Shown here one piece after another: positions 45,265-53,463 of a stretch of DNA of 64,000 nucleotides. Under the pieces are notes generated by a model. It worked only from the letters and a program-made list of their open reading frames with translations. It did not search any database and was not told the DNA's origin. Both the position numbers and the translations under genes were made by a program. Position 1 is the stretch's first letter, and every line of letters begins with the position of its first letter. The DNA comes from Marinifilum breve (lineage in GTDB: Bacteria; Bacteroidota; Bacteroidia; Bacteroidales; Marinifilaceae): contig NZ_QFLI01000013.1 of assembly GCF_003202155.1 (NCBI RefSeq), forward strand, positions 62,001-126,000, in the 5' to 3' direction.

Positions 45265-46719
45265 ATGAGTGCAAAAATTACATGTTTTCTGCCTTTTGGA
45301 ACAAAAGAAGAAACAACAATTACGGTAAGTGAGTTAAGAAAATCAGATTTGGTATCTAACATCTTTATTGTTGGTAACAATGCTGAAGAAATTGAAGGTG
45401 CAGAAGTTTTGAATTGTGAAGCATTGGCGAATGGAAAAACCATTCAATTAATTGCTGATAAATCAGATGCAGAATATGTTTTGCTTTACACTAAAACCAG
45501 TGCATTGACTTTAGGTCAATTGGCAGTTGAGCGTTTTTATCAAGTAGCAACTGACACCAATAGCGGTTTGGTATATTCAAACCATCGTGCTATTAAAGAA
45601 GGTAAAGTAGAAAATTTACCGGTTATTGATTACCAGGAAGGTAGTTTGAGAGATGATTTTAACTTTGGATCGGTTCTTTTCTATGATGCTAAAGTTTTGA
45701 AAGAGGCTGTAAAGGATGTTGATGCAAAATATGAGCATGCTGGTTTGTATGCATTACGTTTGGCAGTAGCAGCTCGTTCTGAATTAATGAGAGTTCCTGA
45801 GGTGTTGTACACAGAGGAGGAAATGGATACAAGAAAATCAGGAGAAAAGATTTTCGATTATGTTGATCCTAAAAACCGAGCTGTACAAATCGAGATGGAA
45901 GAGGCATGTACTGAGCATTTGAAGAGAATTGGTGCTTATTTGGAGCCTAAATTTAAGGATGTGGCATTTGGTGAAGGAAACTTTAAAGTAGAAGCTTCTG
46001 TTGTAATTCCGGTTCGAGATCGTGTAAAAACAATTGAAGATGCAATCAAATCAGTTCTTTCTCAAAAGGCAAATGTTGATTTCAATTTGATTATTGTTGA
46101 TAACTACTCAACTGATGGAACAACTGAAATCATTGCGAAATATGCAGAACAAGATGAGAGATTGATTCATATTATCCCGGAAAGAAAAGACTTGGGAATT
46201 GGAGGATGTTGGAATGAGGCAGTAAATCATGAAGCTTGCGGTAAGTTTGCCATTCAGCTAGATAGTGATGATTTGTATGCTGATGAAACAACAGTACAGA
46301 AAGTTGTTGATGCATTCTACAGAGAAAACTGTGCAATGGTTGTTGGAACATACCAGATGGTGAACTTCAAATTGGAAGAAATTCCTCCAGGAATTATTGA
46401 TCATAGAGAATGGACTCCTGAGAATGGTAGAAATAATGCTCTTCGTATTAACGGTTTGGGTGCGCCACGTGCGTTCTACACTCCGGTTCTTCGTAATAAT
46501 CCTATTCCAAATGTGAACTATGGTGAAGATTATGCACTTGGTTTGGCAATTTCTCGTAACTATCAAATTGGTAGAATTTACGATCCAATTTACTTGTGTC
46601 GTCGTTGGGAAGATAACTCAGATGCATCATTGGATATTGAGAAAATGAATGCACATAATACCTATAAAGATAGAGTTCGCACGATTGAGCTAAAAGCAAG
46701 AAAATTGTTAGCGAAGTAA
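45265..46719 (+). CDS. Glycosyltransferase, GT2-like
   Basis: A cytoplasmic protein of 484 aa. The C-terminal half (from about residue 240) is a GT-A fold family 2 transferase: ASVVIPVRDRVKTIEDAI, IIVDNYSTDGT and the metal-binding IQLDSDD. The N-terminal half looks like a second, degraded GT-A domain with no DxD of its own. No membrane helix is present. It follows the large amidase by 28 bp and ends at a terminator. The sugar donor and acceptor are unknown; finding it in a salvage locus is unexpected. Confidence 0.85.
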   Translation: MSAKITCFLPFGTKEETTITVSELRKSDLVSNIFIVGNNAEEIEGAEVLNCEALANGKTIQLIADKSDAEYVLLYTKTSALTLGQLAVERFYQVATDTNSGLVYSNHRAIKEGKVENLPVIDYQEGSLRDDFNFGSVLFYDAKVLKEAVKDVDAKYEHAGLYALRLAVAARSELMRVPEVLYTEEEMDTRKSGEKIFDYVDPKNRAVQIEMEEACTEHLKRIGAYLEPKFKDVAFGEGNFKVEASVVIPVRDRVKTIEDAIKSVLSQKANVDFNLIIVDNYSTDGTTEIIAKYAEQDERLIHIIPERKDLGIGGCWNEAVNHEACGKFAIQLDSDDLYADETTVQKVVDAFYRENCAMVVGTYQMVNFKLEEIPPGIIDHREWTPENGRNNALRINGLGAPRAFYTPVLRNNPIPNVNYGEDYALGLAISRNYQIGRIYDPIYLCRRWEDNSDASLDIEKMNAHNTYKDRVRTIELKARKLLAK

Positions 46720-46741
46720 ATTAGAATAGTTAAGGTTAGTG

Positions 46742-46776
46742 AGGAATCAGGAGTGAGTTCTCCTGATTCCTTTTAT
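46742..46776 (+). terminator. Terminator after the glycosyltransferase
   Basis: GGAATCAGGAG (46743-46753) pairs with CTCCTGATTCC (46760-46770), followed by TTTTAT. Confidence 0.8.
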
Positions 46777-46817
46777 AGAATTCATATTTCAGAAAGAATC
46801 GGTATAAAATTAGCGTT

Positions 46818-47702
46818 ATGAGATTATTCAGTTTGCAAATTCTAATTCTTTTGATTGCCCTTGTATCATGTAAGGGAAAAGCTGATCAGCAAAAGGAATC
46901 AAGCAAGGTTGTTCAATTGACAGATACAATTGATCAGTCTATTTTTAATTCAATAAGAAAGATAGCACAAGAAAGATCTTTTTCTAGTCTTGAAAGTGCC
47001 GATCGAATTCTTGAAGTTGGAAAGATGTTTTTGCAAACTCCTTATGTTGGGGGAACTCTGGAAGCTGATGGTGATGAAAAGTTGTTGGTAAATTTAAGAG
47101 AGCTGGATTGTACCACTTACCTTGAAAATGTAGTTGTACTTTCATCAATTTCAAAGCAAAATAAATTTTCTGAAAATGATTTTCTGAAAAAGCTAAAAGA
47201 ACTTCGTTATCGAAAAGGAGAAATTAAGGATTACACCTCCAGATTACACTACTTTTCTGATTGGATTTATGAGAATGAGCAGAAAGGTTTTGTGAAGAAT
47301 ATTACTTCGGAAGTTGGTGGCATAGAATACAATAAAGAAATCAATTTCATGAGTAATCATGTTGATTCGTATTCGGCATTAAAAGCAGACTCTTCATTGA
47401 TTGTATCGATACAAGATACTGAAAATGCAATCAATGGGCGTGATCTGTTCTATATTCCAGAAGATGATATTCAGGGTGTGGAGGATAAGATTCATAATGG
47501 AGATTTAATTGCGATAACTACAAAAATTAAAGGCTTGGATATTTCCCATGTAGGTATTGCGATTCATATAAATGATAGATTGCATTTAATGCATGCATCA
47601 AGTTTGGCTAAAAAAGTCGTAATCTCAGATATTCCGTTAGCCGATATATTAAAGGAAAGCAAATTGCAATCAGGAATAATGGTTGCCAGAGTAGTAGAAT
47701 AG
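46818..47702 (+). CDS. DUF1460 lipoprotein, NlpC/P60-like amidase
   Basis: A lipoprotein (signal ends ALVSC) of the DUF1460 family, structurally related to NlpC/P60 peptidases and described as N-acetylmuramoyl-L-alanine amidase-like. The nucleophile should be C98 in LDCTTYLENV and the base H244 in ISHVGIAIH. Other family marks are TPYVGGTLE and the SRLHYFSDWI region. It probably frees peptides from wall fragments in the periplasm, consistent with AmpG and NlpC/P60 genes nearby. Confidence 0.88.
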   Translation: MRLFSLQILILLIALVSCKGKADQQKESSKVVQLTDTIDQSIFNSIRKIAQERSFSSLESADRILEVGKMFLQTPYVGGTLEADGDEKLLVNLRELDCTTYLENVVVLSSISKQNKFSENDFLKKLKELRYRKGEIKDYTSRLHYFSDWIYENEQKGFVKNITSEVGGIEYNKEINFMSNHVDSYSALKADSSLIVSIQDTENAINGRDLFYIPEDDIQGVEDKIHNGDLIAITTKIKGLDISHVGIAIHINDRLHLMHASSLAKKVVISDIPLADILKESKLQSGIMVARVVE

Positions 47703-47754
47703 TACTTAAAGTGCCTATAGTACTTGAAGTATTTAAAGTTAAAAGTAATAAAGA

Positions 47755-47915
47755 CATATTGAGTTTTTTTGCCTGAAAGGTAAACAGAATTTAGCCCAGG
47801 GCAAGTAAGCGATAGCGAATGCCACCATGGGGATAAAAGTCAATATTTGAATCGTCGCAACTGCTCAGTTTAATAGAAGTGTGAAAGTTGAGTGCGACGA
47901 AATAAGAGTATTTTT
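47755..47915. repeat. Structured intergenic element before the DUF4922 gene
   Basis: Begins near TTTTTTTGCCTGAAAGG and runs through AGCCCAGGGCAAGTAAGCG and TGCCACCATGGGG, then TCGTCGCAACT ... GTGCGACGA. Two stem-loops can form (CCCAGGGCA with TGCCACCATGGGG; TCGTCGCA with TGCGACGA). G+C content is higher than around it. I have seen like-looking intergenic elements in this phylum, but the copy number here cannot be tested. Confidence 0.45.
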
Positions 47916-47938
47916 TAATTGTGGTAAGATTAAGAAAA

Positions 47939-48925
47939 ATGAATATAGACAGCATAGATAGAATTGAAGATCTATTGAAAGAGAAATCTTCAGTTGAAAT
48001 ACTAAGTGATTTTTTAAATCAACAAGTAAGAGATTGGCCACTTGCCAACGGGAATTTTAAAGGATTGGAAAAGGTAGAGGAGAAAGAATTCGCTTTCGAA
48101 GGATTTAAAATGAAAGTTCAATTTAATCCAGAGAGAATTCGTTCATCTGCGGCTAAAGTTGACAAGAAAAGTATTGAAAATCGTGCTTGCTTCTTGTGTT
48201 TGGATAAATTACCAGCAGAACAGGGAGGAATTGCTCAAGGCAAAGAGTACGTTATTTTGGTGAATCCTTTTCCAATTATTCCTCAGCATTTCACCATTCC
48301 AAAAGTAGATCATGTTGATCAATCTTTCATGGATAATTTGGAAGGAATGTTGTCTTTGGTTAAGGATATGCAAGGATATACACTTTTCTATAACGGGCCT
48401 AAATGTGGAGCTTCGGCACCAGACCACATGCATTTCCAGGGAGGAAATAAAGGGTTTATGCCAGTTGAAGATGAGTATTTGGCATTAAAAGATAAGGCTG
48501 ATTTACTTGTTAAATCAGATGATATCGAAGTTCGCGCATTTAAACATTACCTAAGAAAAATGATTAGCGTTGAAAGTGCTAATGCTGAAGAACTGATAGC
48601 TGTTGTAAGCAAATTCTACAATGCATTTGCAGCAATGCAGCCAGATGAAAAAGAACCAATGTTGAATGTGATTTGCTCTTATGTTGATGGCAAATATATC
48701 ATGCATTTGTTCCCAAGAAAATTACATCGTCCTACTCAATATTTTGCAGAAGGGAATGATCAAATTCTAATTAGTCCAGCATCTGTTGATTTTGGAGGTG
48801 TATTTATTACCCCAAGAAGAGAAGACTTTGAGAAAATCACAGCTGAGGATATAGAAGATATTTTCAAGCAAGTTTGTGTTGATGAAGATGTATTCTCTAC
48901 ACTTTGTGATACAATAAAGGCTTAA
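47939..48925 (+). CDS. DUF4922 protein, HIT/GalT-like nucleotidyl transferase or phosphorylase
   Basis: About 328 aa, cytoplasmic. The middle has ENRACFLCLDKLPAEQGG, VNPFPIIPQHFTIP and a HxHxQ motif in APDHMHFQ (H163, H165, Q167), which is the active-site form of the GalT/HIT superfamily (plant VTC2 and ADP-glucose phosphorylases are related). The second histidine would carry the nucleotide. ATG 47939 is preferred over an upstream GTG. A nucleotide-sugar role is suggested by the family; the true substrate is unknown. Confidence 0.8.
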   Translation: MNIDSIDRIEDLLKEKSSVEILSDFLNQQVRDWPLANGNFKGLEKVEEKEFAFEGFKMKVQFNPERIRSSAAKVDKKSIENRACFLCLDKLPAEQGGIAQGKEYVILVNPFPIIPQHFTIPKVDHVDQSFMDNLEGMLSLVKDMQGYTLFYNGPKCGASAPDHMHFQGGNKGFMPVEDEYLALKDKADLLVKSDDIEVRAFKHYLRKMISVESANAEELIAVVSKFYNAFAAMQPDEKEPMLNVICSYVDGKYIMHLFPRKLHRPTQYFAEGNDQILISPASVDFGGVFITPRREDFEKITAEDIEDIFKQVCVDEDVFSTLCDTIKA

Positions 48926-48927
48926 CC

Positions 48928-49000
48928 TGGGATTCTCACTCTAAGTGAGATGCCAAGTAATCGAATATATTGGTAATCCGACTTTGAGTCGGAATACCAA
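48928..49000. repeat. Inverted-repeat element, copy A
   Basis: Contains two hairpins, CTCACTCTAAGTGAG and TCCGACTTTGAGTCGGA, linked by a segment with ATATTGGTA. A close copy follows at 49026-49095. Confidence 0.7.
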
Positions 49001-49025
49001 AAAAAATAAAAGCTTCATAGAACTG

Positions 49026-49095
49026 AGGCTCCCACTCTAAGTGGGATTCTCAGTAATAGAAGATATTGGTAATTCGACTTTGGGTCGGAATATCA
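49026..49095. repeat. Inverted-repeat element, copy B
   Basis: The same plan as copy A: CCCACTCTAAGTGGG and TTCGACTTTGGGTCGGAA, with ATATTGGTA between. Several changes in the arms are compensated on both sides (CTCACT/AGTGAG against CCCACT/AGTGGG), so pairing is kept. Confidence 0.7.
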
Positions 49096-49116
49096 AACTG
49101 AAAAAACAATGATGCC

Positions 49117-49155
49117 TAAAAGTTCCTCGCCTTTAGGAGAGGGATTTAGGGTGAG
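49117..49155. repeat. Dispersed intergenic repeat, copy 2
   Basis: AGTTCCTCGCCTTTAGGAGA then GGGATTTAGGGTGAGG, directly before the GNAT gene. Near-copy of 51448-51484. Confidence 0.6.
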
Positions 49156-49170
49156 GTATTAAAAAGAACT

Positions 49171-50082
49171 ATGAACTACACCATTCGTCAATATCAGGAT
49201 TCAGATTTTGATCAAATATTACCACTATGCCAGAAAAGCTATCATCTGGATGAAATTGGTGAAGATTTGCTAAAGGAGAAAATCTACGAGGATCCATTTT
49301 ATGAGCAAGAACTAGTTTGGGTGGCATGCGATCAGGAAAAAATAGTTGGATTCCTTATGGGAACCTGTCGTATGGATATTCGTGGAGTAAACTATGGCTA
49401 TGTAAAAATGATGGCTGTAGATAATGCATACAGAAGAAATCGAATTGCGAGATCGATGTATGAGTTATTGGAAACAGAACTGAAACAAAGAAAAGTGGAT
49501 GTAATGCGTTTGGGCGATGTGCCAATGAATTATTTTATGCCGGGCATCGATCCTAAATATACGCCAGCTCTATGTTTCGCCATTCGAATGGGATTCGATA
49601 GATTCATGGATACTTCAAACCTATTAGTAGACCTGGATAATAGAGATTGGAATGATCCCCAAAAGATAGAAGCTTTAAAGGCTGATAAAATTGAAGTTTG
49701 TAGAGCTACACCAGAAGACAAGCAAGAATTAATGGACTTTGCGGAAGAAGAATGGAAGTTGTGGCAATACGAATTGGAAATGGCTTACAAAGCAGAACCA
49801 ATCGGTATTCATATCGCAAAACTAGATGGTAAGATTCGTGCATTCTCAGCACATTCTGCAAACAACAAAGGCTTGCCATGGTTTGGCCCAATGGGTACTC
49901 ATCCCGATTTAAGGGGAAAGGGAATGGGAAGAGTTTTATTGTACCATTGTTTGGAGGACTTGAAAGACATAGGGTACAAAACAGCTATAATTCCTTGGGT
50001 TGGGCCAATTGATTTCTACTCGCATCATACAGGTGCTGTTGTAGAGAGAATATTTTGGAGATACGAGAAAAAATTGAACTAA
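49171..50082 (+). CDS. GNAT acetyltransferase with two GNAT-like halves
   Basis: 303 aa, cytoplasmic. The N-terminal half has the acetyl-CoA site region VKMMAVDNAYRRNRIARSM and the C-terminal half GTHPDLRGKGMGRVLLYHC, where RGKGMG is a full pyrophosphate-binding loop, so the second half is likely the active one. It sits 22 bp ahead of the SpoIID-like gene. Acetylation of an amino sugar or muropeptide is possible from context only. Confidence 0.85.
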   Translation: MNYTIRQYQDSDFDQILPLCQKSYHLDEIGEDLLKEKIYEDPFYEQELVWVACDQEKIVGFLMGTCRMDIRGVNYGYVKMMAVDNAYRRNRIARSMYELLETELKQRKVDVMRLGDVPMNYFMPGIDPKYTPALCFAIRMGFDRFMDTSNLLVDLDNRDWNDPQKIEALKADKIEVCRATPEDKQELMDFAEEEWKLWQYELEMAYKAEPIGIHIAKLDGKIRAFSAHSANNKGLPWFGPMGTHPDLRGKGMGRVLLYHCLEDLKDIGYKTAIIPWVGPIDFYSHHTGAVVERIFWRYEKKLN

Positions 50083-50104
50083 AAGAGACCTAAAATCTAA
50101 TAAA

Positions 50105-51427
50105 ATGGAACCACAATTACGAGTTGGAATCATGTACGAAAAGGAGATTTCGTTTCAGTTGAACGGAACCTACGTACTAAAGCAAAATGGGAAAGAATAT
50201 ACAGGAAAGCAAGAAGCAAAATATATTGATGGCAAAATCTCATTCGATGGAATCATTGAGGAAGAATTGATTTTCAATCCTAAGGAGTATGATGCGAGTA
50301 ATTTTGATTTGTTCGGAGTTACCATCGGAATTAAATTTCATTGGGAGCGTAAGGAAGATCAAAGATTCAAAGGAAGTTTGCATTTTATTTGTGAAGATGA
50401 AAAGTTAACTGCAATCAATGTTTTATCACTTGAGGACTATTTGGTAAGTGTGATTTCTTCTGAAATGAGTGCTACAAGTAGCTTGGAGTTGTTAAAAGCT
50501 CATGCTGTAATTTCTCGTTCATGGTTGATGGCTCAGGTAATTAAAGGTGAAGAATTGCAGAAATCAAATACCCAATATCAGAGTATTGTAGAAACAGAAG
50601 ATTCTTTTATTCGTTGGTACGACAGAGAAGATCATGTAAACTTTGATGTTTGTGCGGATGACCATTGTCAGCGTTACCAGGGAATGACAAAACAATCGAC
50701 TCCATTGGTAGTTGATGCCATTAATGCAACCCGTGGTTTGGTATTAACAAGTGAAGGAAGAATTTGTGATGCACGATTCTCAAAATGTTGTGGCGGTGTA
50801 GCAGAAACCTTTGAGAATGTATGGGAACCTGAAAACCACAAATATCTGCAAGCTGTGATCGATAATCCTCAAGCTCCAGAAGGGTATGATATGGACTTGA
50901 CCAAGGAAGAAGCTGCAGATAAATTTATTCGTACTTCACCAGATGCATTCTGTAATACTACCGATAAGGAGATTCTATCTCAGGTATTGAACGATTACGA
51001 TCAGGAAACAATGGATTTCTATCGCTGGAAAGTAGAATATACCCAAGAGGAAATTTCTGAATTGATCGAAAGAAAAACAGGAAAAGAATTTGGTCAGATT
51101 TTAGATTTGATTCCAGGCGAACGTGGGGAATCGGGTAGATTAATCACCTTGAAAATTGTTGGTAGCAAACGCACATTAACTATCGGAAAAGAATTGGAAA
51201 TCCGCAAAGTGCTTTCAGAATCTCATCTTTATAGTTCAGAGTTTGTGGTAGACAAGCTAGATGTAGTTAATGAAGTGCCTTCAAAATTTGTCCTGATTGG
51301 TGCAGGTTGGGGACATGGCGTTGGACTTTGTCAGATTGGTGCTGCGGTAATGGGTGCAAAAGGATATAAACACGATGAAATTTTGCTTCACTATTTTAGA
51401 GGAGCTGAATTAGAGAAAAGATATTAA
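50105..51427 (+). CDS. SpoIID/LytB-domain protein without signal peptide
   Basis: 440 aa with the SpoIID domain: VLSLEDYLVSVISSEM with catalytic-type E120, LLKAHAVISRSW, an insert, ARFSKCCGGVAE and WGHGVGLCQIGA. SpoIID of Bacillus is a lytic transglycosylase that acts on glycan strands lacking peptides. No signal peptide or membrane helix is present, so the protein should be cytoplasmic, unusual for a wall-cleaving enzyme. Location just before ampG suggests work on imported wall fragments. Confidence 0.87.
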   Translation: MEPQLRVGIMYEKEISFQLNGTYVLKQNGKEYTGKQEAKYIDGKISFDGIIEEELIFNPKEYDASNFDLFGVTIGIKFHWERKEDQRFKGSLHFICEDEKLTAINVLSLEDYLVSVISSEMSATSSLELLKAHAVISRSWLMAQVIKGEELQKSNTQYQSIVETEDSFIRWYDREDHVNFDVCADDHCQRYQGMTKQSTPLVVDAINATRGLVLTSEGRICDARFSKCCGGVAETFENVWEPENHKYLQAVIDNPQAPEGYDMDLTKEEAADKFIRTSPDAFCNTTDKEILSQVLNDYDQETMDFYRWKVEYTQEEISELIERKTGKEFGQILDLIPGERGESGRLITLKIVGSKRTLTIGKELEIRKVLSESHLYSSEFVVDKLDVVNEVPSKFVLIGAGWGHGVGLCQIGAAVMGAKGYKHDEILLHYFRGAELEKRY

Positions 51428-51447
51428 GAATATAATATACTTCAGAA

Positions 51448-51484
51448 GTCCCTCGCCCATAGGAGTGGGATTTAGGATGAGGTA
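51448..51484. repeat. Dispersed intergenic repeat, copy 3
   Basis: AGTCCCTCGCCCATAGGAGT then GGGATTTAGGATGAGG, about 60 bp before ampG. A degraded piece of the other element (ATATTGGTGCCC... CAAGTGAGAGCATCAA) follows at 51493-51530. Confidence 0.6.
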
Positions 51485-51544
51485 AAAGAAACATATTGGT
51501 GCCCTTACATCAAGTGAGAGCATCAAAACTTAAATTAATTGGAG

Positions 51545-52837
51545 ATGTCAAAATCAAAAACTCGCTCACCTTGGGCATGGATTCCATCCTTGTATTTTGC
51601 TGAGGGAATTCCATATGTGGTAGTGATGACAGTAGCTGTAATCATGTACAAACGATTGGGAATTTCGAATACCGATATTGCTTTGTACACATCATGGTTG
51701 TATTTGCCATGGGTAATCAAACCATTCTGGAGTCCATTGGTAGATATTTTGAAAAGCAAGCGCTGGTGGATTGTAACCATGCAGTTGTTTATTGGAGCAG
51801 GATTGGCTGGAGTAGCCTTTACCGTTCCAACAACTTTGTTTTTTCAATCTACACTGGCATTTTTCTGGTTGTTGGCATTTAGTTCAGCTACTCACGATAT
51901 TGCAGCCGATGGTTTTTACATGTATGGAATTGATGATAATCAGCAGGCTTATTTTATAGGAATTAGGAGTACTTTTTACCGATTGGCTATGATTGTTGGT
52001 CAGGGAGCTTTGGTTTATTTAGCTGGTATTTTTGAAACGACCAATTTGTTTGGAAAAGGAGAAAATATTCCAATGGCCTGGTCGATGATTTTTGTGATTT
52101 TGGCTGGTTTGTTTCTGTTGTTCACATTCTATCACAAGTTTGCCTTGCCGCATCCGCAGGAAGATGAAGAAAGAGAAGTAAGCAGTTTTTCAAATGTATT
52201 CTCTGATTTTGCTGAGACATTCAAGACATTCTTTTTCAAAAAAGACATCTTACTGATTTTGGGAGTGCTACTAACTTATCGATTGGGAGAATCTCAGTTG
52301 GTTAAAATGGCTTCACCGTTTTTGTTAGATGGAAGAGAAGTGGGAGGTTTAGGTTTATCAACCAGTGATGTGGGGATTGTTTATGGAACCATTGGAGTTT
52401 TGTTCTTAACCATAGGAGGAATTCTTGGTGGATATGCAGCTTCTAGAAAAGGTTTGAAATATTGGTTGTGGCCAATGGTAATTGCCATTAATCTTCCAAA
52501 CTTAGTATATGTTTACCTATCATATGCATTGCCAGAGTCATTCGTTTTGGTTTGTGCATCGGTAGCAGTTGAGCAATTTGGTTATGGATTTGGTTTCACG
52601 GCTTACATGTTGTACCAAATTTATGTGTCGGAAGGAAAACACAAAACTGCTCACTTTGCATTTTGTACTGGTTTAATGGCCTTGGGAATGATGGTGCCAG
52701 GTATGATTTCCGGATGGATTCAGGAAATGATAGGATATCAACATTTCTTTATTTGGGTAATCCTTTGTACCATTCCAAGTTTTATAATGGTGAAATTGAT
52801 TAAGATTGATCCTCAATATGGGATAAAGAAAAAATAG
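51545..52837 (+). CDS. ampG: AmpG-type muropeptide permease (MFS)
   Basis: An inner membrane importer of anhydromuropeptides with about 12 hydrophobic helices over 431 aa. Typical AmpG marks are WIPSLYFAEGIPYVVV, LPWVIKPFWSPLVD and SSATHDIAADGFY. ATG 51545 is preferred over the TTG two codons earlier. It supplies wall fragments to the cytoplasm, where the kinase, MurQ and NagB act. A strong terminator follows. Confidence 0.92.
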   Translation: MSKSKTRSPWAWIPSLYFAEGIPYVVVMTVAVIMYKRLGISNTDIALYTSWLYLPWVIKPFWSPLVDILKSKRWWIVTMQLFIGAGLAGVAFTVPTTLFFQSTLAFFWLLAFSSATHDIAADGFYMYGIDDNQQAYFIGIRSTFYRLAMIVGQGALVYLAGIFETTNLFGKGENIPMAWSMIFVILAGLFLLFTFYHKFALPHPQEDEEREVSSFSNVFSDFAETFKTFFFKKDILLILGVLLTYRLGESQLVKMASPFLLDGREVGGLGLSTSDVGIVYGTIGVLFLTIGGILGGYAASRKGLKYWLWPMVIAINLPNLVYVYLSYALPESFVLVCASVAVEQFGYGFGFTAYMLYQIYVSEGKHKTAHFAFCTGLMALGMMVPGMISGWIQEMIGYQHFFIWVILCTIPSFIMVKLIKIDPQYGIKKK

Positions 52838-52846
52838 AAATTAATT

Positions 52847-52895
52847 AAAGAGAGCGTTAGGTAATTGTATGATTATTTAGCGCTCTCTTTTTTTT
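52847..52895 (+). terminator. Terminator after ampG
   Basis: AAAGAGAGCG pairs exactly with CGCTCTCTTT around a 24-nt loop, followed by a run of T. Confidence 0.85.
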
Positions 52896-52934
52896 GTCGA
52901 TGTATTACCATTAAAAAAAACTAAAATTAAGATC

Positions 52935-53459
52935 ATGAAAATCGCATTTCTTGGAGATAGTCTAACATACGCAGGACGCTGGGGAGATTTTTTTCCCAAT
53001 CATGAAGTCTACAATTATGGTGTTCCAGGAGAAAAATCGAATGAAATATTGATGCGACTGCCTGCAGTGTTGGATCAAAAAAACGATCTACTATTTTTAA
53101 TGATGGGCGTTAATGATTTGGGAGAGGGGATCGAACCAAGTGCAATTATTGAGAACTTTTCGAGGCTGATTTTAAAAGTAAAGAATGAAACCGGTAGCAA
53201 GTTGGTTATACAGTCTTTATTGCCGGTTAATTTTGAAATGTTTCCAAGTTCTGTGTTTGATTCAGCAAAAATCAGAGATATTAACAGCTTGTTAAAAAGT
53301 CTGTGCGAAGAGGAAAAAGTCACTTTTGTGAATTTGTATCCATCTTTCTCTACCTACTCCAATGAACTGATGAAAGAATATACCTATGACGGGCTTCATT
53401 TAAATGATGCTGGATACAGGGTATGGAAAAATTGCTTACAATCTGAAAATCTAATTTAA
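52935..53459 (+). CDS. SGNH/GDSL hydrolase
   Basis: 174 aa. Block I is IAFLGDSLTYAGRW with the nucleophile serine, block III is MMGVNDLGEG, and block V is YDGLHLNDAGY with the Asp-x-x-His pair. No signal peptide. It may remove an acyl or acetyl group from sugars; in this position, 4 bp before the acyltransferase gene, O- or N-acetyl groups on wall sugars are a reasonable guess. Confidence 0.9.
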   Translation: MKIAFLGDSLTYAGRWGDFFPNHEVYNYGVPGEKSNEILMRLPAVLDQKNDLLFLMMGVNDLGEGIEPSAIIENFSRLILKVKNETGSKLVIQSLLPVNFEMFPSSVFDSAKIRDINSLLKSLCEEEKVTFVNLYPSFSTYSNELMKEYTYDGLHLNDAGYRVWKNCLQSENLI

Positions 53460-53463
53460 TATT

